Shown in pieces: positions 26,338 through 30,851 of a stretch of 30,851 bases of DNA (the first letter of the stretch is position 1; every line of letters starts with the position of its first letter). This DNA is from an uncultured Lachnospiraceae bacterium (GTDB lineage Bacteria > Bacillota > Clostridia > Lachnospirales > Lachnospiraceae), in assembly GCA_900551235.1 (NCBI GenBank), contig URUU01000023.1, forward strand, positions 1 to 30,851, read 5' to 3'. Made by a program: the position numbers and the translations under genes. The notes under the pieces are model-generated. The model was given only the letters and a program-made list of their open reading frames with translations. It was not told the origin of the DNA and ran no database searches.

Positions 26338-27186
26338 CTACCTCTCATTTCTTGGATCCAACAGATCCCTTACCGTATCGCCAAGCAGGTTGAAAACCAT
26401 GACCGAAAGAAAAATGGCAATTCCCGGTGCAAAGGTTACCCAAGGATGTGTCGTCAGCAGATTTCTGGTATCACTCATCATGCTTCCCCACTCCGCAACC
26501 GGCGGTTTTGCACCAAGTCCCAGAAACGACAGGCCTGCAAGCTCCATCATCATCGTTCCGATATCCAGCATGGCAGTCACAAGAATCGATCCTGTGATAT
26601 TCGGCAGAATATGTTTCAAAATCAGTTTTCCTGTACTGCATCCAGATAAGATTGCCGCCCGCATATAGAGGCTTTCTTTCTGTGCCAATGTCTGACTTCT
26701 GGCAATCCTTGCATATTTCGGCCAGCTGATCGCCCCAAGGGCTATAACCGCATTCTGTACGCCGCCTCCCATCACGGCTGCAACTGCCAGGGCAAAAACC
26801 AGACCGGGAAATGCAAGGAAAATGTCGGATATCCGCATCAGAATCGTATCCAGTTTCTTTCCGTTCCATCCACAAATGATCCCGACGATTGTTCCGATCA
26901 CCGTGATCCCGACAACCAGAAGCAAAGTCGAATAGATACTGGTCTTGCTTCCGACAATGACTCTGGATAACATATCCCTCCCATAACGATCTGTTCCGAA
27001 CGGATGTTCCAGTGACGGACTTGCTCTTGCGATACTAAGATTCTGCTCATAAGGATCATATGGGCATAAGCGTTCGCTGAAATAAGAACCGACAACAAGA
27101 ATCAGTGCCAGCGTGGCAAAAATAAAAAATCGCTTTTTCAGATGATTTTTCTGCTTCTTCGGTTTTCTTTGTGCTAATTTATCCAT
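26338..27186 (-). CDS. ABC importer permease, NikC-like
   Basis: Inner-membrane permease of the importer. 282 residues. A basic, lysine-rich cytoplasmic N-terminus is followed by a first helix (about 19-40), then HPFGTDRYGRDMLSRV, the hallmark of DppC/NikC permeases, and about five more helices. The EAA-type loop lies around YMRAAILSGCSTGKLILKH. The C-terminal part (LAGLSFLGLGAKPPVAEWG, VMVFNLLGDTVRDLLDP) closely follows NikC. A G-rich GGGGGTG site lies before the ATG, one base after the preceding stop. Confidence 0.88.
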   Translation of the reverse strand: MDKLAQRKPKKQKNHLKKRFFIFATLALILVVGSYFSERLCPYDPYEQNLSIARASPSLEHPFGTDRYGRDMLSRVIVGSKTSIYSTLLLVVGITVIGTIVGIICGWNGKKLDTILMRISDIFLAFPGLVFALAVAAVMGGGVQNAVIALGAISWPKYARIARSQTLAQKESLYMRAAILSGCSTGKLILKHILPNITGSILVTAMLDIGTMMMELAGLSFLGLGAKPPVAEWGSMMSDTRNLLTTHPWVTFAPGIAIFLSVMVFNLLGDTVRDLLDPRNER

Positions 27187-27187
27187 T

Positions 27188-28126
27188 TTAATTCACCCCC
27201 AGACGGATTCTCGGATCCAGGCAGTGGTATAAGAGATCCGTGATCAGATTGACTATGACATAGATCAGTGCCATCCATACGACATATGCCTGAATCACCG
27301 GGTAATCGCGTGTCGTGATCGCATCCACTGCCAGCTTTCCGACCCCATCCCACATAAAAATACTCTCAATGATCGCCGTACCGCCAAGCAAACTTCCAAT
27401 GGATAATGCAAGCAATGTAATGATCGTAAGCATGGCTGATTTTATGACGTTTTTCCATAAGATTACGCTCTCCCTGATACCTCTCGCCCTGGCTCCCTGA
27501 ACATAATCTTTGTTCAGCTCCTCCAGAACGGCCGCACGAACCTGCCGCATATACTTTGCAGACATGGAAATTGCCAGCGTCAGCATCGGCATCAGTACAC
27601 TTCTGATATTTACACCGCCTGCGATGACCGGCAGAAGATTCAGTTTGATCGACAGCAGCTGCATCAGAAGCATCGCCACAAAAAAATTCGGCATCGCATT
27701 GCCGATAAAGCTGAAAAACCGCAAAAGCAGATCCACCCATTTATCCTGACAGACTGCAGCCAGAACGCCAAGCGGGATGGAGATCACAACCGTTGCCAAA
27801 ATCGACATGACCGTAAGCAGCAGCGTTGCCGGAAGTTTTGAAATAAATTCATCAAACACCTCTTTCCCGGACACATAGCTTGTCCCCATATCACCATGCA
27901 AAAATCCATTCAGCCAGCTTACATACTGAACCAGAAACGGCTGATCCAGGCCAAGTTCTGCTTTCTTTGCATCAATGATCTCCTGCGACACCGCCGTGCC
28001 GCGGTTTTCATACATCTCCGTGACAGCATCGCTTCCCGCCACCCGCATCATGGCAAAAGACAAAAAAGTAATCCCTATGAGAATAGGGATCAACTGCAAA
28101 AATCGTTGTATAATATATTTTCTCAT
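27188..28126 (-). CDS. ABC importer permease, NikB-like
   Basis: First gene of the transporter operon and partner of the NikC-like permease. 312 residues. The N-terminal helix (RFLQLIPILIGITFLSFAMM) is followed by the LGLDQPFLVQYVSWL extracytoplasmic region, then helices including FFSFIGNAMPNFFVAMLL. The EAA loop KDYVQGARARGI contacts an ATPase. GGTAIIESIFMWDGVGKLA and RDYPVIQAYVVWMAL match NikB/DppB. The ATG at 28126 follows an AGGATGG site. The divergent methyltransferase gene starts 179 bp away and shares the control region. Confidence 0.88.
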   Translation of the reverse strand: MRKYIIQRFLQLIPILIGITFLSFAMMRVAGSDAVTEMYENRGTAVSQEIIDAKKAELGLDQPFLVQYVSWLNGFLHGDMGTSYVSGKEVFDEFISKLPATLLLTVMSILATVVISIPLGVLAAVCQDKWVDLLLRFFSFIGNAMPNFFVAMLLMQLLSIKLNLLPVIAGGVNIRSVLMPMLTLAISMSAKYMRQVRAAVLEELNKDYVQGARARGIRESVILWKNVIKSAMLTIITLLALSIGSLLGGTAIIESIFMWDGVGKLAVDAITTRDYPVIQAYVVWMALIYVIVNLITDLLYHCLDPRIRLGVN

Positions 28127-28139
28127 TACATTACCATCC

Positions 28140-28170
28140 TGTATACAATTGTCACCGCTTGAGTTGTCAC
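28140..28170 (-). promoter_or_regulatory. TGTATACA palindrome and TGTCAC direct repeat before the nik-like operon
   Basis: TGTATACA at 28140-28147 is a perfect 8-bp palindrome. TGTCAC follows at 28150-28155 and 28165-28170 (15-bp period, each within TTGTCAC). All fall in the predicted leader of the transporter operon. The TGTCAC pair resembles the one before cbiM, and GTATACA recurs before the second methyltransferase gene. Regulatory meaning is inferred. Confidence 0.35.
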
Positions 28171-28194
28171 ACTCGCACCTGGAACACTCAAACT

Positions 28195-28224
28195 TTTATA
28201 ACGAAATACAAACCGCACTGTTAT
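28195..28224 (-). promoter_or_regulatory. Candidate promoter of the nik-like operon
   Basis: Minus strand ATAACA (28219-28224; 4 of 6), an 18-bp spacer and TATAAA (28195-28200; 5 of 6). Predicted start is near 28188, giving a leader of about 60 nt. Alternatives closer to the gene have weaker hexamers. Confidence 0.4.
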
Positions 28225-28229
28225 TGTAT

Positions 28230-28236
28230 CCCCCCC
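28230..28236 (+). repeat. Seven-C tract between the transporter and methyltransferase genes
   Basis: A run of seven C in the divergent control region, upstream of a T-rich stretch leading to the plus-strand methyltransferase. It is one of four G/C homopolymers of six or more that fall in intergenic DNA at this end of the window. Confidence 0.5.
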
Positions 28237-28305
28237 GCAGGCTTCTTTCTTTTTTATTTTTATGATAGGATACTACCTGATAAAATAATGAAAGGAAGCT
28301 TGAAT

Positions 28306-29052
28306 ATGGATACCTCAAACATGAATAATATAGAATCACGTGTCCAAAGTTACTGGACAAAACGGGCACACAACTTCAATATCGTGCGAAAAAATGAATT
28401 AAACAGCAGCATTTCCGAACGCTGGAGAGAAGAAATCGTTCATTTTCTTCCAGAAGGCAAAGTGCTGCAGATCCTGGATGTCGGTACCGGAACCGGATAT
28501 TTTGCCATCCTGCTTTCTCAGACCGGACATCAGGTGACCGGGATCGACCTCACCGATGCCATGCTGAAGGAAGCCCGTGATAACGCTGCATTCTATCAGG
28601 TTCATCCCACGTTTGAACAAATGGATGCCCAGAAGCTTGCGTTCTTGGATCAGTCTTTTGACGTTGTCATCACACGCAACCTGACCTGGACGCTGCCGGA
28701 TCCGGAAGCTGCATACAGAGAATGGATGCGTGTGCTGAAAAAGGGCGGCATCCTGCTGAATTTTGATGCTGACTATGCATCTAACATCCGAAATCAAAAT
28801 ACTTCCGCTTCTCATATATCCGATACTGAAGTGTATGGTCACTGTGGTATTACCCCGGAACTGGAACAGGAAAATGCATCCATCACTCTTTCCATGCCGA
28901 TGAGCCGGAAACAACGTCCGTACTGGGATAAACAATTTCTGAAAAAAATTGGCTTTTCCAGATCCGGATACGACCTTTCGATCGGTCAGAATATCTTAAA
29001 AGAACATGACCTGAAAGACGCTCCGATGTTCCTTGTATGGGGTGTGCGGTGA
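28306..29052 (+). CDS. SAM-dependent methyltransferase, copy 1
   Basis: 248-residue class I Rossmann methyltransferase. SAM motif I is LDVGTGTGYFAIL (57-69), the acidic ribose contact is GIDLTDAML (Asp81), and motif IV/V lies around FDVVITRNLTW (118-128). A conserved N-terminal SYW-x3-RA-x10-EL block (15-32) is shared with copy 2. The ATG at 28306 has AAAGGA 9 nt upstream. It is divergent from the nik-like permease operon and converges on its paralogue with no intervening base. The substrate is unknown. The context suggests modification of a small molecule linked to the importer, perhaps a metal chelator. UbiE-like quinone methylation is less likely because those motifs are absent. Confidence 0.8.
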   Translation: MDTSNMNNIESRVQSYWTKRAHNFNIVRKNELNSSISERWREEIVHFLPEGKVLQILDVGTGTGYFAILLSQTGHQVTGIDLTDAMLKEARDNAAFYQVHPTFEQMDAQKLAFLDQSFDVVITRNLTWTLPDPEAAYREWMRVLKKGGILLNFDADYASNIRNQNTSASHISDTEVYGHCGITPELEQENASITLSMPMSRKQRPYWDKQFLKKIGFSRSGYDLSIGQNILKEHDLKDAPMFLVWGVR

Positions 29053-29074
29053 TTATTTTACCGCACAGACCATA
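29036..29074. terminator. Inverted repeat spanning the abutting stop codons
   Basis: Perfect 8-bp arms TGTGCGGT (29043-29050) / ACCGCACA (29060-29067) with a 9-nt loop. They extend to TATGG (29036-29040) / CCATA (29070-29074) across a 2x2 internal loop. The element contains both stop codons and the last codons of both genes. Downstream U tails are weak, so its action as a bidirectional terminator is plausible but not certain. Part of the symmetry reflects homology of the two C-termini (FLVWGVR and FMVCAVK). Confidence 0.5.
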
Positions 29075-29814
29075 AATACCGGCGTAGACTGGTAATTGAT
29101 CTTCTCTGCATCGCTGAGCACCCGCTCTCCGATCGTCTCATCTGCCCAGCAGTCCAACCCGATATCCTCAAGTACATCCAGATCCCATTTCGGACGTTTC
29201 AGCGGACTTAACGGAACTTGCTTTGCAATGTTCTCCATCCACGCGATGTCCGTTCCTTCATAATAATCCTCTACCTGTTCCTCTTTTGCACGCTGTCTGT
29301 CCTGCTCATATCCGAGCTTTAACTTGTCATCATAAAGATATGCATACCAGTTCGCATCAAAATTCAGGATCTTCCCGCCCGGTTTCAGCACCCGATGCCA
29401 CTCCCTGTAGGCACGTTTCGGATGCTCCAGATTCCAGGTTACATTTCTCGTCACGATATAATCAAACGTTTCCTTTGGAAATTCCAGATTCTGAGCATCC
29501 ATTTTCTTAAAACTGATCTGATCCGCCAGATCCGCCGCATTGGATTTCGCTTCCTGCAGCATCTGCTCCGTATAATCTACCGCTGTTACCTGATATCCTT
29601 CTTCTGCCAGAAGGATCGCAAAAAATCCAGGTCCCGTTCCGATATCCAGAATCTGCACCTGATCTTTTTCCTTTTTCGGCAGCTGCTCCAGCAGCACCTC
29701 TTTCCATTTTTCTTTCTGTTCGCTGTTCAGCTCTTCCTGATTTACTCTGGAATAACCATCCGCACGGTTGTTCCAGTAACTTCTGATCTCCTCCAGAAGT
29801 TTTTTGTTCTCCAT
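29053..29814 (-). CDS. SAM-dependent methyltransferase, copy 2
   Basis: 253-residue paralogue of the neighbouring methyltransferase. SAM motif I is LDIGTGPGFFAIL (56-68), followed by AVDYTEQML (Asp80) and FDYIVTRNVTW (117-127). The N-terminal SYWNNRADGYSRVNQEEL (12-29) aligns with the same region of copy 1. The two share architecture throughout but have clearly diverged, especially around 155-210, where substrate contacts are expected. The ATG at 29814 has an AAGGGGG site 8 nt upstream. A longer in-frame start at 29874 has none. The long leader behind a separate promoter suggests independent control from copy 1. Substrate not recognisable. Confidence 0.8.
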   Translation of the reverse strand: MENKKLLEEIRSYWNNRADGYSRVNQEELNSEQKEKWKEVLLEQLPKKEKDQVQILDIGTGPGFFAILLAEEGYQVTAVDYTEQMLQEAKSNAADLADQISFKKMDAQNLEFPKETFDYIVTRNVTWNLEHPKRAYREWHRVLKPGGKILNFDANWYAYLYDDKLKLGYEQDRQRAKEEQVEDYYEGTDIAWMENIAKQVPLSPLKRPKWDLDVLEDIGLDCWADETIGERVLSDAEKINYQSTPVFMVCAVK

Positions 29815-29938
29815 AAGGAATACCCCCTTGTATGTATCGAATAAATAATGCCTGTACATTCTATAATAAGCCATAACTGTATACGAAGTGCTGCTTTATG
29901 CAGGCACAATCGCAATTTAGACTTTTAACACTAACATC

Positions 29939-29967
29939 ATTATATTGATTTTGTATACTTCATACAA
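29939..29967 (-). promoter_or_regulatory. Operator-overlapped promoter of methyltransferase copy 2
   Basis: Minus strand TTGTAT (29962-29967), 17-bp spacer, TATAAT (29939-29944). A perfect dyad TTGTAT-N5-ATACAA (29951-29967) covers the -35 and part of the spacer, as expected for a repressor site. Predicted start is near 29932, giving an unusually long leader of about 118 nt. Confidence 0.6.
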
Positions 29968-30009
29968 GCCTCCCGGGGGGTTGTTTTCTGCCTCCCAAGG
30001 GGGGGCGCC

Positions 30010-30038
30010 TTGATTTTCTCTTCTTTTTCTTTTATAAT
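30010..30038 (+). promoter_or_regulatory. Promoter of the Uma2-family gene
   Basis: TTGATT (30010-30015; 4 of 6), 17-bp spacer, TATAAT (30033-30038; 6 of 6). The G7 tract ends 5 bp before the -35. The leader is about 125 nt, with no recognised structure. Confidence 0.65.
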
Positions 30039-30169
30039 ATTTTTATCATTTCTTTTGCCAGATCATGATTTGGTAATCTTCTCATCTGCAAACAAGCTTA
30101 GGTATAACCATATAAGAAAAAATAGCATCAGCAAATCACAATAAGATTTCCAGGAAAGGATGTGTTAGG

Positions 30170-30709
30170 ATGCCATTGCCACAGCATGAATATTACACTA
30201 CCGAAGATATTTATCATTTACCGGAAGAAACCCGAGCTGAGCTGATCGATGGTCAGATTTACTACATGACACTGCCAACCAGAACTCATCAGAAACTTCT
30301 TTTTTCAATCAGTCGTACCATTGCCGATTATATCGATTCAAAAAAAGGAATCTGTGAGGTTGATATTGCTCCATTTGCAGTATTTCTGAATGAAGATAAC
30401 CAAAATTATGTAGAGCCGGATATCAGCGTTATCTGTGACACAGAAAAACTCTCAGAAAAAGGCTGCACCGGTGCTCCAGACTGGATCATTGAAATTGTTT
30501 CACCCGGCAGTCGGAAAATGGACTATTTCACCAAACTTTTCAAATATCGCACTGCAGGTGTTCGTGAATACTGGATTGTGGATCCAGGAAAAAATCTGAT
30601 TCTGGTTTACAATTTTGACACCAGCGATTCCGAACAATATACTTTTGCCGATACAGTCAAAGCCGGGATTTACGAAGACCTGTATATTGACTTTCATAAT
30701 CTTAAATAA
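30170..30709 (+). CDS. Uma2-family (DUF820) restriction-endonuclease-fold protein
   Basis: 179 residues, full length for this family. PD-(D/E)XK-type positions can be seen: AELIDGQIYYM (Glu24), VEPDISVICD (Asp84) and WIIEIVSPGS (Glu108). The YRTAGVREYWIVDP segment (126-139) is the most conserved part of Uma2 proteins. The physiological role of the family is unknown; it is widespread and often solitary, though related to nucleases. The ATG at 30170 has AGGAAAGGA 9 nt upstream. It has no obvious functional link to the transporter genes. No adjacent methylase or toxin-antitoxin partner is seen, though the window ends 142 bp later. Confidence 0.9.
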   Translation: MPLPQHEYYTTEDIYHLPEETRAELIDGQIYYMTLPTRTHQKLLFSISRTIADYIDSKKGICEVDIAPFAVFLNEDNQNYVEPDISVICDTEKLSEKGCTGAPDWIIEIVSPGSRKMDYFTKLFKYRTAGVREYWIVDPGKNLILVYNFDTSDSEQYTFADTVKAGIYEDLYIDFHNLK

Positions 30710-30851
30710 AAAGTTGTCGCTGATTTCCTGGCAGGTGTAAGTAATAGAAATGCCGGGTGTTTTGACAGGATGCTGTCAGCGAAAGAACAGCAGAGTATGT
30801 GCAAATGAACGAATTCCCCGAAGGCACGCTCTCGCTACCTCACATTGGCAG
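30710..30851. other. Structured non-coding edge, possible intergenic repeat
   Basis: No gene called. A small hairpin TGACAG-GATG-CTGTCA is at 30763-30778. The last 80 bp are richer in GC than the surrounding intergenic DNA, and one minus-strand frame stays open from 30776 to the edge for about 24 codons without a start. It may be part of a dispersed repeat or the end of a neighbouring gene. Confidence 0.3.

Larger units (their letters stand above)
29815..30169. other. 355-bp structured intergenic region
   Basis: No gene seen. It holds divergent promoters for methyltransferase copy 2 and the Uma2-type gene, a dyad over the first promoter, and a leader hairpin GTGCTGC-TTTAT-GCAGGCAC with one bulged base (29888-29907). 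A GTATAC site lies at 29879-29884. Two imperfect copies of a GCCTCCC-plus-G-run element (29968-29980 and 29990-30005) carry G6 and G7 tracts. Confidence 0.6.

Noticed and set aside
22985..28126. Oligopeptide (Opp/Dpp) transporter as the default call
   Set aside because: Kept as an alternative only: both ATPases are near 255 residues without the longer Opp C-terminus, and permease motifs follow NikB/NikC more closely.
29938..29965. E. coli-type NikR operator (GTATGA-N16-TCATAC)
   Set aside because: GTATGA and TCATAC half-sites occur only as the two strands of one short dyad; no second half-site lies at the required spacing.
29968..30009. Rho-independent terminator formed by the GCCTCCC/G-run elements
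   Set aside because: Possible stems rely on G-U pairs or loops of two bases, and neither flanking gene ends here; both diverge from this spot.
1..30851. CRISPR arrays, tRNA/rRNA genes, transposases or phage genes
   Set aside because: No regularly spaced repeats, cloverleaf-like segments or recognisable mobile-element proteins were seen on either strand.

Overview
The window looks like a chromosomal segment of an anaerobic, low-to-mid GC Firmicute, most likely a gut Lachnospiraceae-type Clostridium. This is inferred from AGGAGG-type ribosome-binding sites, frequent GTG/TTG starts, the oxygen-independent (Cbi-type) cobalamin pathway, and a large secreted glycosidase carrying FIVAR, BIG2, InlB-repeat and BspA-like modules. 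No rRNA, tRNA, CRISPR array, IS element or phage gene was recognised.

Region 1 (1-17.4 kb) is a nearly complete block for making the corrin ring from a tetrapyrrole precursor. hemA (minus) feeds 5-aminolevulinate synthesis. cbiK-cbiQ-cbiO (plus) supplies the cobaltochelatase and half of an ECF cobalt transporter. A 13-gene minus-strand operon reads cbiD-cbiL-cbiF-cbiG-cbiH-cbiJET-cbiA-cbiB-cobD-cbiP-cbiC-cbiM-cbiN. It starts from an exact TTGACA-N17-TATAAT promoter with a leader of about 43 nt, and most of its genes overlap or abut. Cobalt enters through CbiMNQO, CbiK inserts it into sirohydrochlorin, the methylase series builds the ring, CbiA and CbiP amidate it, and CobD plus CbiB add the aminopropanol arm. 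The nucleotide-loop genes (cobU, cobS, cobT, cobC), the adenosyltransferase and hemB/C/D are not in the window. I found no cobalamin riboswitch. The two operons meet at one bidirectional terminator.

Region 2 (17.4-22.9 kb) is a single 1776-residue secreted, multidomain glycosidase. Its catalytic barrel resembles clan GH-D (GH36/GH27-like), with two CBM32-type modules and a string of cell-surface modules. Its promoter is unusual: a dyad fills the spacer and a run of nine G residues sits at the predicted transcription start.

Region 3 (22.9-29.9 kb) is a nickel/peptide-class ABC importer: two NikB/NikC-like permeases, two short NikD/NikE-like ATPases and a NikA-like lipoprotein encoded last behind its own candidate promoter. 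A small SAM-dependent methyltransferase diverges from it. A second, paralogous methyltransferase lies tail-to-tail with the first, stop codon against stop codon. This is the best candidate for an undescribed system: a metal or metallophore uptake locus with two chelator-modifying methyltransferases.

Region 4 (29.9-30.85 kb) is a 355-bp intergenic region with dyads and G tracts, a Uma2-family (DUF820) nuclease-fold protein, and 142 bp of structured non-coding DNA at the window edge.
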